DNA of 64,000 nucleotides from CAZTUH01 sp964616175 (GCA_964616175.1 CAZTUH010000002.1:1-64000); one strand, 5' to 3'. Shown: positions 27,850-36,690, counted from the first letter of the stretch. Program-made: numbers and translations. The notes: generated from the sequence alone by a model not told the origin.

Positions 27850-28275
27850 GTGAGTAAAAAAAACACAACTTTTCATTTTCCTTGGATTTCAGAAATTTCT
27901 TTTAACAAGAAGGGATTAGTGCCAGTTGTTGTTCAAGATTTTTGCAACAATAAAATGCTTATGCTAGCTTGGATGAATAAAGAAGCAATTTTTAAAACAG
28001 TTACTACTGGAGTTGCTATATATTGGTCTCGTTCTCGCAAGGCTTTATGGAAAAAAGGAGAAAAATCTGGACATACTCAATTTGTTAAGGAATTGTATAT
28101 TGATTGCGATAATGATTCATTGTTATTGAGAGTTAACCAATATGGGGGAATCGCTTGTCATACAGGTCGTTACTCTTGTTTTTTCCGCCGATTAGGTACA
28201 GATGAAGATCAGAATAGAAAAACATGGATTCAATGCGAGGCTGTTTTGAGAGAACCAAAACTGATATACAAATGA
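27850..28275 (+). CDS. hisI: Phosphoribosyl-AMP cyclohydrolase
   Basis: Zinc enzyme that opens the adenine ring of phosphoribosyl-AMP. VVVQDFCNNKMLMLAWMN, YWSRSRKALWKKGEKSGH, DCDND and the zinc-binding ACHTGRYSCFFR are present. It starts with GTG, 11 bp after hisF, preceded by AAGGAAG. Length 141. It is separate from hisE, unlike the fused HisIE of E. coli; the two overlap by 4 nt. Confidence 0.95.
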   Translation: MSKKNTTFHFPWISEISFNKKGLVPVVVQDFCNNKMLMLAWMNKEAIFKTVTTGVAIYWSRSRKALWKKGEKSGHTQFVKELYIDCDNDSLLLRVNQYGGIACHTGRYSCFFRRLGTDEDQNRKTWIQCEAVLREPKLIYK

Positions 28276-28643
28276 ATGAATTTGATAATTCATCTTTAGA
28301 TGTAGAAAAGATTCTTGTTCGTCTTGCTGATAAATTAATTTCTAGGACACCTAAATTTGAAGGTAATAGAAAAACTTCTTATGTTGCAAAACTTCTATCG
28401 GAAGGTCCTGATTCATTTTTGAAAAAAATTGGTGAGGAATCAACAGAACTGATTCTTGCGGCAAATTCAGGGGAAAAAAAATGTATTGTTAGTGAAATGG
28501 CAGACCTTTGGTTTCATTGTTTAGTTCTCCTTACTTATTATGATCTCCGGCCTGAAGACATATTTTCCGAACTTGCAAGAAGAGAGGGAATATCTGGATT
28601 CTTGGAAAAAGCTCAGAGAAATCTGAATAAGAGCGTGAAATGA
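28272..28643 (+). CDS. hisE: Phosphoribosyl-ATP pyrophosphatase
   Basis: Removes pyrophosphate from phosphoribosyl-ATP in the second histidine step. SYVAKLLSEGPDSFLKKIGEE, the ESTELILAA acidic motif and VSEMADLWFHCLVLL mark the MazG-like fold. The start is taken at the ATG at 28272, which overlaps the hisI stop as ATGA; an earlier in-frame ATG at 28224 lies inside hisI. Length 123. It is the last his gene. Confidence 0.94.
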   Translation: MNEFDNSSLDVEKILVRLADKLISRTPKFEGNRKTSYVAKLLSEGPDSFLKKIGEESTELILAANSGEKKCIVSEMADLWFHCLVLLTYYDLRPEDIFSELARREGISGFLEKAQRNLNKSVK

Positions 28644-28690
28644 AATTCATATTTGTAATTGATAACCTATTTCATTATGGATTGTGAAAT

Positions 28691-29044
28691 ATGAAAGGAA
28701 ACTGTGCATTCTGCAAGATTTCAAGAGGAGAAATCTATTCTAGAAAAGTTTATGAAGATAAAGATTTTCTTGCTTTTCACGATATAAAACCTGCTGCACC
28801 AGTTCATTTATTATTAATAACTCGAGAACATATTGTTTCTTTACAAGAAATCACACAGGAAAATTCTGAGCTGTTAGGTAGAATGATGCTATTGGTCTCG
28901 AAAATAGCAATTAAAGGAGGATGTATTGCAGGTTCTCATGGTGGATTTCGTTTGATAAGTAATTCAGGAGTTCATGGAAGGCAGGAAGTTCCTCATTTGC
29001 ATTTTCATATTCTTGGTGGTCCACAACCATGGTTGGAACGTTAG
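28691..29044 (+). CDS. HIT-family nucleotide hydrolase (HinT-like)
   Basis: A 117-residue histidine-triad protein with the catalytic motif HLHFHILGG. The N-terminal CAFCKISRGEI and FHDIKPAAPVHLLLI match the HinT/protein-kinase-C-inhibitor branch, which hydrolyses aminoacyl-AMP or purine nucleoside phosphoramidates. It sits between hisE and tatA, as in many Burkholderiales. Confidence 0.92.
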   Translation: MKGNCAFCKISRGEIYSRKVYEDKDFLAFHDIKPAAPVHLLLITREHIVSLQEITQENSELLGRMMLLVSKIAIKGGCIAGSHGGFRLISNSGVHGRQEVPHLHFHILGGPQPWLER

Positions 29045-29080
29045 AAGTTCCATTCTTTTTTACAAAATGCGGAGAAAAAG

Positions 29081-29323
29081 ATGGGTAGTTTCAGTATCTG
29101 GCATTGGATAATAGTCCTTCTTGTTGTTGCAATGGTCTTTGGCACTAAAAAACTTCGAAATATTGGTTCTGATCTTGGAAGTGCTATCAAAGGATTTAGA
29201 GAGGGTATGGGAGAATCTTCGATTTCTGATTCCAATTCTACAGATCGTAGTGAAAAAATAAATCCGGATATTACTCAGAATAATGAATCTGAGAGATTCA
29301 AGAAGATTGGTGAAAAAAGATAG
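29081..29323 (+). CDS. tatA: Sec-independent protein translocase TatA
   Basis: Pore-forming subunit of the twin-arginine translocase for folded proteins. One membrane helix (WHWIIVLLVVAMVFGTKKL), the FGTKKLRNIGSDLG hinge and amphipathic helix GSAIKGFREGM, then a polar tail. Length 80. GGAG precedes the ATG. Together with tatB and tatC it forms a full translocase; the Rieske protein PetA in this window has a Tat-type signal and is a likely cargo. Confidence 0.95.
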   Translation: MGSFSIWHWIIVLLVVAMVFGTKKLRNIGSDLGSAIKGFREGMGESSISDSNSTDRSEKINPDITQNNESERFKKIGEKR

Positions 29324-29376
29324 CATTTAAACTTTCTTCCTATTTTTAAAAAAAGCAAACCTTTGAAATTTCTTAT

Positions 29377-29739
29377 ATGTTTGATATCAATTTTTCTGAA
29401 TTAATTGTCATTGGAACAATTGCGCTTGTCGTTATTGGGCCTAAAAAATTGCCCAGAGTTGCCCGAACTATAGGTTATCTATTAGGCCGCATGCAACGTT
29501 ATCTTAATGGAGTAAAATTGGATATAGCTCGTGAAATAGAATTAGATAAACTTGAAAAGTTAAAAACAAAAATAAATGATGTTGCTGATGATATTGAAAT
29601 TTCTATAGGAAATACAACTCAAAATTTAAACAAAAAAATGCAAGAAGAATTAACTGATCTAGATCATACTAGAATTCAACCGATAGAAAAATTCCTGGAA
29701 AAAACTGTTAATGAGGAAAGTACTGAAAAAAAATATTGA
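29377..29739 (+). CDS. tatB: Sec-independent protein translocase TatB
   Basis: Tat receptor-complex subunit. MFDINFSELIVIGTIALVVIG is the membrane helix with the TatB-type Glu, followed by GPKKLPRVARTIGYLLGRMQ and a long charged amphipathic and coiled tail to residue 120. Its end overlaps tatC by 29 nt in another frame. Confidence 0.94.
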   Translation: MFDINFSELIVIGTIALVVIGPKKLPRVARTIGYLLGRMQRYLNGVKLDIAREIELDKLEKLKTKINDVADDIEISIGNTTQNLNKKMQEELTDLDHTRIQPIEKFLEKTVNEESTEKKY

Positions 29740-30496
29740 TGATTTCATAAATCACGATGTTTCAAATGAGGAAAATATTGAACATGGATTCATTTCACAT
29801 CTTGTAGAGCTTAGAATTCGAATAATAAAAGCTGTCTTATCGATTTTTTTTACTTTTATCAGTTTGCTTATCTTTCCTGGACCGTCTGCGCTTTATAACA
29901 TCTTAGCAAATCCTATGCTAAATTCTCTACCAGAAGGTGCTTATATGGTAGCTACTGGAGTTACTACACCATTTATGGTGCCTATCAAAGTCACTTTAAT
30001 GGTTTCATTTGTTCTAATGTTACCAGTTACTTTATATCAAGCATGGTCTTTTATTGCCCCTGGGTTGTATAAGCATGAACGGAAAATTGCTTTTCCTCTT
30101 ATTCTTTCTGCTACATTACTGTTCGTTGTTGGAATGATTTTTTGTCATTTTTTTGTATTCCAAACTGTTTTTAGATTTATAGCGGCTTTTTCTCCAAGAT
30201 CTATAGTTCCAGCGCCAGATATAGAAGCTTATATTAGTTTTGTCATGACTATGTTTTTTGCATTTGGAATTACTTTTGAAGTTCCAATAGTGGTTTTTTT
30301 TCTTGTGAGAACTGGAATAACAAGTCTAGTTAAACTGAAATCTATGAGAGGATATTTCATTGTTGCTGCATTTACTGTTTCTGCAATTGTGACTCCTCCT
30401 GATGTATTAAGTCAATTTATGTTAGCAGTTCCTTTATGCTTGTTATATGAATTAGGTTTATTCTTTGTAGGAATTCTAAGCAAAAACCATGAATAG
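29711..30496 (+). CDS. tatC: Sec-independent protein translocase TatC
   Basis: Six-span membrane protein that recognises twin-arginine signals. The N-terminal FISHLVELRIRII carries the signal-binding Glu; PFMVPIKVTLMVSFVLMLP, the FIAPGLYKHER loop, FGITFEVPIVVF and the SAIVTPPDVLSQFMLAVPL region are diagnostic. Length 261. The start at 29711 overlaps tatB; no later Met before the first helix exists. Confidence 0.95.
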   Translation: MRKVLKKNIDDFINHDVSNEENIEHGFISHLVELRIRIIKAVLSIFFTFISLLIFPGPSALYNILANPMLNSLPEGAYMVATGVTTPFMVPIKVTLMVSFVLMLPVTLYQAWSFIAPGLYKHERKIAFPLILSATLLFVVGMIFCHFFVFQTVFRFIAAFSPRSIVPAPDIEAYISFVMTMFFAFGITFEVPIVVFFLVRTGITSLVKLKSMRGYFIVAAFTVSAIVTPPDVLSQFMLAVPLCLLYELGLFFVGILSKNHE

Positions 30497-30519
30497 AATG
30501 CAAAAGTTTTTGTTTTCCA

Positions 30520-30596
30520 TGGTGCCGACTAGGGGATTCGAACCTCTGACCTTCGCATTACAAGTGCGTTGCTCTACCTAACTAAGCTAAGTCGGC
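30520..30596 (-). tRNA. tRNA-Thr (anticodon TGT)
   Basis: On the minus strand the acceptor 5' GCCGACT pairs with 3' AGTCGGC, followed by discriminator A and an encoded CCA. The D-arm is TAGCTTAGTTAGGTAGAGC, the anticodon arm is CGCACTTGTAATGCG with anticodon TGT, and the T-loop is GGTTCGAATCC. It begins 21 bp after the sspB stop and so may be co-transcribed with petABC-sspAB. Confidence 0.96.
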
Positions 30597-30617
30597 TATT
30601 TAAATTTAGAAAAATTT

Positions 30618-31043
30618 TTATTTTACAATGAATAAATTTGATTTGGATGTTTTTCTAAGGTTTACATTTTCTGTCATTTTTTTATTTCTTTCAGGTTTTT
30701 GAAGAAGGCTTTTACTGTCTACTTCTAGGTTAAATTTTTGGAAGTTAAAGTTAATCCCTTCTCCTGTATTTTTAGAGTAGATAGAATTTACGGATGAGAT
30801 TGGTATGGAAATGAATTCCAAGATTCCATTGAAGCGAGCCTGAAATTTTATAGTTTCATTTCCAAGTACTAACTGGTTAACAGCTTCTGTTCCTATATTG
30901 AAAATGATTTTCTTTTCCTGAGTATAAAGTGCAGGTATTTGTACAGATTTTTCAACAGTGATTTCTAGATATGGATCATATCCATAATCCAAACACCATT
31001 CATATATGGCACGAATAAAATAAGGTTTCATGAGCAATGACAT
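30618..31043 (-). CDS. sspB: ClpXP protease specificity-enhancing factor SspB
   Basis: Adaptor that tethers ssrA-tagged proteins to ClpXP. The substrate-binding domain is seen in KPYFIRAIYEWCLDYGYDPY, ALYTQEKKIIFNIG, the NQLVLGNETIKFQARFNG segment and ISIPISSVNSIYSKNTGEG. A polar linker ends in a short basic and hydrophobic tail (SKSNLFIVK) equivalent to the ClpX-binding tail. Length 141. A start at Met5 is possible. It follows sspA by 26 bp. Confidence 0.92.
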   Translation of the reverse strand: MSLLMKPYFIRAIYEWCLDYGYDPYLEITVEKSVQIPALYTQEKKIIFNIGTEAVNQLVLGNETIKFQARFNGILEFISIPISSVNSIYSKNTGEGINFNFQKFNLEVDSKSLLQKPERNKKMTENVNLRKTSKSNLFIVK

Positions 31044-31069
31044 AAATCTTTCCTATATCCTATTTATTA

Positions 31070-31681
31070 TCATCGACGCATGACTTTTTCTGACGGGGTT
31101 AACGATTCTATATAAGCTGGCCTTGAGAAAATTCGCTCAGCATATTTTTGCAATGGTGCTGCATTCTTGGGTAAATCAATGCAATAGTAATCAAGTCGCC
31201 ATAGCAAAGGAGATATGGAAACATCAAGGATAGAAAATTCATCCCCAAGCATAAACTTGTTTTTTAAAAGTATCGGAGATAATTGAATTAATCGATCGCG
31301 AAGTTTTTTTCGAGTCTCTGATAATATTTGTTCATTAAGCCTGTTCTCTCTAGTTTCTAAGATAGAAACTAGAGAGAACAATTCGCGCTCAAAATTGTGC
31401 AAAAACAAACGAGTTCTTCCTCGCATTACAGGATCAGATGGCATAAGTTGAGGATGAGGAAATCTCTCGTCAATATATTCATTAATAATATTTGATTCGT
31501 AAAGAATTAGGTCCCTTTCTATTAAGATTGGAACTTGGCCATATGGATTCATGGAATAAATGTTTTCAGGTTTGTGATAAACATCCACATCTCGGATCTC
31601 AAAATCCATTCCTTTCTCAAAAAGTACAAAACGACAACGTTGAGAAAATGGACATGTAGTTCCTGAATAGAGTTCCATCAT
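31070..31681 (-). CDS. sspA: Stringent starvation protein A
   Basis: RNA polymerase-associated, glutathione transferase-like regulator. The thioredoxin-like half has SGTTCPFSQRCRFVLFEKGM and NPYGQVPILIERDLILYESN; the helical half ends in SPLLWRLDYYCIDLP, then a basic PSEKVMRR tail. Length 203. Two tandem ATGs open the gene. It lies between petC and sspB, the normal Burkholderiales order. Codons for the LFSLVSILETREN segment form a perfect hairpin, described separately. Confidence 0.94.
   Translation of the reverse strand: MMELYSGTTCPFSQRCRFVLFEKGMDFEIRDVDVYHKPENIYSMNPYGQVPILIERDLILYESNIINEYIDERFPHPQLMPSDPVMRGRTRLFLHNFERELFSLVSILETRENRLNEQILSETRKKLRDRLIQLSPILLKNKFMLGDEFSILDVSISPLLWRLDYYCIDLPKNAAPLQKYAERIFSRPAYIESLTPSEKVMRR
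31342..31380. repeat. Perfect 18-bp hairpin inside sspA
   Basis: TGTTCTCTCTAGTTTCTA (31342-31359) and TAGAAACTAGAGAGAACA (31363-31380) pair without mismatch around the loop AGA. It lies mid-gene in an open reading frame. Such a long perfect stem is far beyond what codon choice alone would give. Confidence 0.9.
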
Positions 31682-31745
31682 AGTGAAAAATTCCTAAATT
31701 TAGTAAAGTAGTAAAGAAAAAAATCAAATAATGGTTAAAAATAAG

Positions 31746-32588
31746 TTATTTTATATACTTCCAATAACTTTGATTTAGTTTCCACGCTATTATGAACAAA
31801 ATTCCTAGAAAAAATAAGACACAGACCCCAATTCTTTTTCGAGTCAGTTGTTCAGGTTCTGCCATCCAAGTCATAAATGCTGCTAGATCTGCAATGTCAC
31901 TCTCATAGGCTTCTGATTTTTCTTGATCAGCAGCAATGAATTTGACATAAGAGTTTTCTTTTCCATGAAAATTTTCGATTATTTCTCTTTCAACAAATGA
32001 AAAACCATCTTGATCGAAAGTAGTAACGATGCGTTCTCCATTTTTAAGTCCTATCTTATTAATTTTTGTTATGACTAATTTTCTTGGACCTTGATAGTTC
32101 CATAGAGGATGAGGCATCGAAACATCAGGAAAAACCAAGTTATCCCAACCAGTAGGTTTAGATATATCGCGATAGAATGAAAGCATGTAGTTATATATGT
32201 AATCAGTTCCAGAAGCACCATGTGTATTTGATTTAGCTCGAACTATGACAGACAAATCAGGAGGAGCAGTTCCAAACCAATTTTTGGCATCTTCATTTGA
32301 TATCGCAGTATTCATCAAATCGCCAATTTTCTCTCCAGTAAACAGAAGGTTGTTTTTGATTTGTTCACTGGTTAAACCTATATCCTTCAATTTGTTATAA
32401 CGCATAAAACTAGCACTGTGACAGTTAAGGCAATGGTTAATAAATATTTTGGCTCCATTTTGTAATGCTACTAACTCATTGGTTCGTTTAGGTGCTTTCT
32501 CAAGAAATATTTCTAATTCAGATGCATATCCAACAGAACCTAGAGAACATAAAAAAAATATTCCTCCAATAATTAGATTATTGACCAT
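31746..32588 (-). CDS. petC: Cytochrome c1 of the bc1 complex
   Basis: Membrane-anchored heme subunit that passes electrons from the Rieske protein to cytochrome c. A signal peptide (LIIGGIFFLCSLGSVGYA) is followed by the heme site CLNCHS, SFMRYNKLKDIGL, GTAPPDLSVI, the axial Met region FPDVSMPHPLW and a C-terminal anchor (IGVCVLFFLGILFIIAWKLN). Length 280. It is third in petABC. Confidence 0.95.
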   Translation of the reverse strand: MVNNLIIGGIFFLCSLGSVGYASELEIFLEKAPKRTNELVALQNGAKIFINHCLNCHSASFMRYNKLKDIGLTSEQIKNNLLFTGEKIGDLMNTAISNEDAKNWFGTAPPDLSVIVRAKSNTHGASGTDYIYNYMLSFYRDISKPTGWDNLVFPDVSMPHPLWNYQGPRKLVITKINKIGLKNGERIVTTFDQDGFSFVEREIIENFHGKENSYVKFIAADQEKSEAYESDIADLAAFMTWMAEPEQLTRKRIGVCVLFFLGILFIIAWKLNQSYWKYIK

Positions 32589-32630
32589 TAGACTTCCAAA
32601 TTAAACTTTCAATAGAATTGCTCTTAAATT

Positions 32631-34007
32631 TTAAAATTTGACTCTTTTGGGAACCATTTTAAATGTTCCTAAGGAACTCCAGAATGGCATGAACAAAAAA
32701 AACACAAGATAAATTACTGTTCCAAATTGAGAGGCTAAATTAAAAAAAGCAGTGGGGGTCTGAGTTCCTAGAAAACCTAGCATCAAGAAGTTAATTATAA
32801 AAATTCCATAAAAAACCTTTTGCCAAAATGGGCGATAGCGAATTGATTTAACCGCTGAATTATCTAACCATGGTAAGAAGAACAAAATAATAACAGCTCC
32901 AGACATAATCACAACACCCCAGAATTTAGCATCAATAAAACGAATTAATACAGATATCATAATTAGAGCAAAAGTGACTAAAAATCGGGATTTTTTTTTC
33001 CCCATTTTTTTAAATGACAAAAATGCACCTGATAAAGAAAGAACTGATAAAACCCAAGTGAATTTATCAGTTGTTGCTCGAAGCATTGAATAAAATGGAG
33101 TAAAGTACCAGACGGGAGCTATGTGTGGTGGGGTTTTTAACGGATCAGCTGGAATAAAATTGTTATATTCAAGAAAATATCCTTTCATTTCTGGAAAAAA
33201 AAATACAATTGTACAAAAGATAAACAAGAAAACAACAACACCCAGAAAATCGTGAACCGTGTAAAAAGGATGAAAAGGAATAGTATCTCTAGGCCAACCA
33301 AGAGAATTCTTTGGGCCATTTTTTAACTCAATTCCATCAGGATTATTTGATCCAACTTCATGCAAAGCAATTATATGAAGCACGACTAAGACAATAAGGA
33401 ATAAGGGAATTGCAATAACATGAAAAGAGAAAAAGCGATTCAACGTAGCATCTGAAACAACGTAATCTCCCCGGATCCACAGTGATATCTTCGGTCCTAT
33501 TAAAGGAATAGCGGAAAATAAGTTCACGATAACCTGAGCTCCCCAGTATGACATTTGTCCCCATGGTAGCAAATATCCGAAAAAAGCTTCGGCCATTAAG
33601 CAAAGAAAAATAAGAACACCAAATATCCATACTAATTCTCGAGGTTTTTTGTAAGAACCATAGAAAAAACCTCGAAGTATATGGAGATATATAACTATAA
33701 AAAACATAGATGCGCCAGTGGAATGTAAATAGCGTATGAGCCAACCCCATGGAACTTCACGCATAATATACTCAACTGATTGGAAAGCCTTCTCTGCATC
33801 AGGTTTGTAGTGCATTACAAGAAAAATGCCTGTTAATAACTGAATGAAAAGAACAAGAAGTGCTAAAGATCCAAAAAAATACCAAAAATTGAAATTCTTT
33901 GGTGCATAATATTCAGATAAATGTTTTTTCCAAGTAGACGTTACCGGAAGTCTTTGATCAATCCAATTTAAAAATCCTGTTATTTTTGTTCCTTTTTCAA
34001 TGAACAT
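32631..34007 (-). CDS. petB: Cytochrome b of the bc1 complex
   Basis: Core membrane subunit of ubiquinol:cytochrome c reductase. Heme-ligand histidines lie in YLHSTGASMFFIVIYLHILRG's two His-containing helix turns and in RFFSFHVIAIPLFLIVLVVLH, and the Qo-site motif is LKTPPHIAPVWYF (a PPH-P variant of PEW). Eight to nine membrane helices; 458 residues from the ATG at 34007 (a TTG just before is less likely). It lies between petA and petC. Confidence 0.95.
   Translation of the reverse strand: MFIEKGTKITGFLNWIDQRLPVTSTWKKHLSEYYAPKNFNFWYFFGSLALLVLFIQLLTGIFLVMHYKPDAEKAFQSVEYIMREVPWGWLIRYLHSTGASMFFIVIYLHILRGFFYGSYKKPRELVWIFGVLIFLCLMAEAFFGYLLPWGQMSYWGAQVIVNLFSAIPLIGPKISLWIRGDYVVSDATLNRFFSFHVIAIPLFLIVLVVLHIIALHEVGSNNPDGIELKNGPKNSLGWPRDTIPFHPFYTVHDFLGVVVFLFIFCTIVFFFPEMKGYFLEYNNFIPADPLKTPPHIAPVWYFTPFYSMLRATTDKFTWVLSVLSLSGAFLSFKKMGKKKSRFLVTFALIMISVLIRFIDAKFWGVVIMSGAVIILFFLPWLDNSAVKSIRYRPFWQKVFYGIFIINFLMLGFLGTQTPTAFFNLASQFGTVIYLVFFLFMPFWSSLGTFKMVPKRVKF
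33639..33675. repeat. Perfect 12-bp inverted repeat inside petB
   Basis: TCGAGGTTTTTT (33639-33650) and AAAAAACCTCGA (33664-33675), 13-nt loop, in codons for RGFFYGSYKKPRE. Repeated Phe and Lys codons favour pairing, so chance plus protein sequence may suffice. Confidence 0.7.
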
Positions 34008-34051
34008 CAATACTTTCCTTTTGCAGGTCTAATCATATATTATTTCAACGA

Positions 34052-34711
34052 TTAGATTTTGTTAAACTCATCAACCCCAATAACTACATGAGTCTCATTT
34101 AAGTATTTATGAGGTGGAATTTCTAGGTTATCTGGTGCTGGTTTATTTTTAAAAACTCGTCCGGCCATATCAAATGTAGATCCGTGGCAAGGACAAAGAA
34201 ATCCACCTTTCCAATTTGATGGAAGTCCTGGACCAGAATCTGGCCCAGAACCAAAGCGTGGGACTGGTGCGCAACCTAAATGTGTACAAATTCCAACACA
34301 AATGAAGTATTCTGGGTTTCTAGATCGATGTTCATTTTTTGCATATGAAGGGGTAAAACCCGGTCTTTCCGAATTAGGATCCGCCATTAAATGGCTCTGT
34401 GATTGAATTGTTTCAAGGTGTTTTTTAGATCGTCGAACTATCCAAACTGGTTTTCCTCGCCATTCAACAGTGCGCATTTTCCCATGAATTAAGTCATTAA
34501 ATTCAACCTCTACAGGAGCTCCAGCAGCTTTTGCTTTTTCAGAAGGAGAAAATGTATTAATGAAAGGAATAGCAATTCCTATGCTTGCCATGCTTCCAAA
34601 CGCACAGGTAGCTCCGATCCAAAAACGGCGAGAAGGATCATCTGGAAGGTTTTCGCAATCTAGATCGTCTAAATGAAATTTGTTTTTCCGAATTATTTTT
34701 TTTTTATCCAT
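34052..34711 (-). CDS. petA: Rieske iron-sulfur subunit of the bc1 complex
   Basis: Carries the 2Fe-2S cluster that takes electrons from ubiquinol. The cluster motifs are CTHLGCAP and CPCHGS. The N-terminus has a twin-arginine type signal anchor, SRRFWIGATCAFG, so export probably depends on the Tat proteins encoded about 4 kb away. The ATG at 34711 (MDKKKIIRK) is preferred over a longer frame to 34777; AGGAAA lies upstream. Codons 3-5 contain a run of ten A kept in frame. Length 219. Confidence 0.95.
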   Translation of the reverse strand: MDKKKIIRKNKFHLDDLDCENLPDDPSRRFWIGATCAFGSMASIGIAIPFINTFSPSEKAKAAGAPVEVEFNDLIHGKMRTVEWRGKPVWIVRRSKKHLETIQSQSHLMADPNSERPGFTPSYAKNEHRSRNPEYFICVGICTHLGCAPVPRFGSGPDSGPGLPSNWKGGFLCPCHGSTFDMAGRVFKNKPAPDNLEIPPHKYLNETHVVIGVDEFNKI

Positions 34712-35014
34712 TGTTATATTTTTTTCCTGATTATTGTATTGAATTGATAATCTGAAAATTGAAAAAATCATTCTCAATTTTTGGCTTAAAAAACCTTACT
34801 CCAAAAATCTATTTCATTTAAATAAAATGGTGTACAAGAAATTCTAAATGTGTTCGATGACTTTCCATTATACAACAAGTCTTCTTTGCAAAATATGTAA
34901 TCTGGATGACATATTTCATTTCTTCAATTAAAGACACTATTTTGATCATAAATAGTAATCAAATATTTTTTAGGAAATTAGTATTTAACCTATAATTATC
35001 TTCTTTCTGAAAAA

Positions 35015-35794
35015 CTAGACAGGATTTTCCACATCTACGAACTCAACTTCTATTCCAAATTCTTTTTGTAATGTTTTTCCAAGTGCTTGTATTCCGTATC
35101 GTTCTGTGGCGTGATGACCTGCGGCAATGAAAGCAACATTTGTCTCGATTGATAGGTGCACTGTATGTTCAGAAATTTCTCCAGTAATAAATGCATCTAC
35201 ATTTTCTTCAACTGCATCAAGGAACATATTCTGTGCAGCTCCTGTACACCATGCAACAGATCTAATTCTTTTCTTTTGATTTCCTATTATTAGTGGAACT
35301 CGATCAAGTTTTTGATGTATATGCTTTCCAAAATTTTCTAATGTATTAGTCTTTTCAAGGTTTCCAATCCAAATTAGAGATTGATATCCACAAGTAATTG
35401 GACTATTTTCATCATTGATGCAAGGTTTAATATCAAGAATATGAGCCAACTGTATGTTATTGCCTAATGAAATGTGCATGTCTAATGGCAAATGATAAGC
35501 AAAAATATTTAAATTATGTTTTAAAGCAAGTTCTAGACGTTTTTTGTGAACTCCTCTAACTCTGGAATCTTGATTTTTCCAAAACCAACCATGATGAACA
35601 AGGATTGCATCAGCATTTTTTTTTATTGCAAAACGTAGTAATGCTTCATTAGCACTAACTCCAGTAATAATTCGTCCAACCATTTTTTTTCCTTCTACTT
35701 GCAAACCATTTGGACTGTAATCTTCATGAAATTTTGAAACTTGCAAGACTTTGTTAAGCCAATTAGATAGAGTTTGAATTTCAATTGTTCTCAT
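35015..35794 (-). CDS. Nif3-like dinuclear metal-center protein (YbgI family)
   Basis: A 259-residue Nif3/YbgI protein (formerly GTP cyclohydrolase I type 2). Metal-binding positions are visible in AILVHHGWFW, FAYHLPLDMH, FITGEISEHTVH and AAGHHATERYG. The biochemical role is unsettled; members have been linked to metal binding, NIF3-type hydrolase activity and genome maintenance. In Bordetella-type genomes it is near petABC and a DegQ-like protease; the protease gene is absent here. Confidence 0.9.
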   Translation of the reverse strand: MRTIEIQTLSNWLNKVLQVSKFHEDYSPNGLQVEGKKMVGRIITGVSANEALLRFAIKKNADAILVHHGWFWKNQDSRVRGVHKKRLELALKHNLNIFAYHLPLDMHISLGNNIQLAHILDIKPCINDENSPITCGYQSLIWIGNLEKTNTLENFGKHIHQKLDRVPLIIGNQKKRIRSVAWCTGAAQNMFLDAVEENVDAFITGEISEHTVHLSIETNVAFIAAGHHATERYGIQALGKTLQKEFGIEVEFVDVENPV

Positions 35795-36690
35795 TTTTTC
35801 CCCAATTTTTAGATATGCAATTTCTTTTCATTATTGCTTATGAATAGAAAGTATGAGACTTTTCTAGTTTCCTTTCTTTTCCATTTTTTACTTTATTTGA
35901 CTTGATTGATATTAAAATTATCTGTGAATGATTTTCAATCATGAGATTTAAAAAATTTGATTCTTTGGCAAGATTAAAGAATCAGAAAAAGGTTGTAATG
36001 TTTGCAGAAATAGGATGTGTAATCTAGTATTTTCTATGTGGTATTAGTGAAAGATTGGAGATGTTGACAAGATTTTTTAGAGAGAATAATTGAAATGTTC
36101 ATAGGATGTGTTTCTTAAACATTGAAGAAGATTCAAATCATCAGATTTTTCGAGAGGAATATTGGTATGCTTACTTTTCCAGCAAATTTTTTATGAAGTT
36201 TAATTCATTTTAATTTTAATATATTCCTAATTAGTCTAATTGAAATTTTTCAATGAACCAACATTTTTAATGATGCAAGGTTAGGTAGCCTAAAAATCTT
36301 CTTTTGTTAAGTTTTCCAGATATATATTTCCTAAAACTTTGGATTTTTGGAAATATAAAAGATAGAATCAAATTTCAAAAGAATAAAAACTCTTTTCTTT
36401 ATTATTTTGAATATTGTTATATGTTTAAATATTGAAACATTAAAAATGTTAGATTCTTTCTTGTTAATTCTTGTACCTTTTTTCTGAAAATAGCTGAATT
36501 CAATCTAACAAACGATGTAAGTTCACTTTTTAGACATTAAATAGATATAATGGTTTTTGACAACTTGGTTTCTATAATTGGAAGTTAAAGTTAAATTGTT
36601 TGAGAACTGACTTTTCTATAAAGGAATCTTTCATGCAGTGTTTTTCTTGGCATTGACATTGATTAACTAAAATTTGAAGGACAAGATAAA
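35795..36690. other. Large gene-free gap between divergent Nif3-like gene and leuA
   Basis: Almost 900 bases with frequent stops in all frames and no RNA that I recognise. It is the longest empty stretch in the window. It separates two divergent genes, so it must hold two promoters. TTGACA-like hexamers occur near 36557 and 36658 but with poor -10 spacing. A lost gene is plausible; I could not identify any remnant. Confidence 0.55.

Noticed and set aside
36550..36690. leuA promoter from TTGACA hexamers near 36557 and 36658
   Set aside because: Neither has a -10 hexamer at 16-18 bp; the nearest TATAAT-like match after the first is only 10 bp away.
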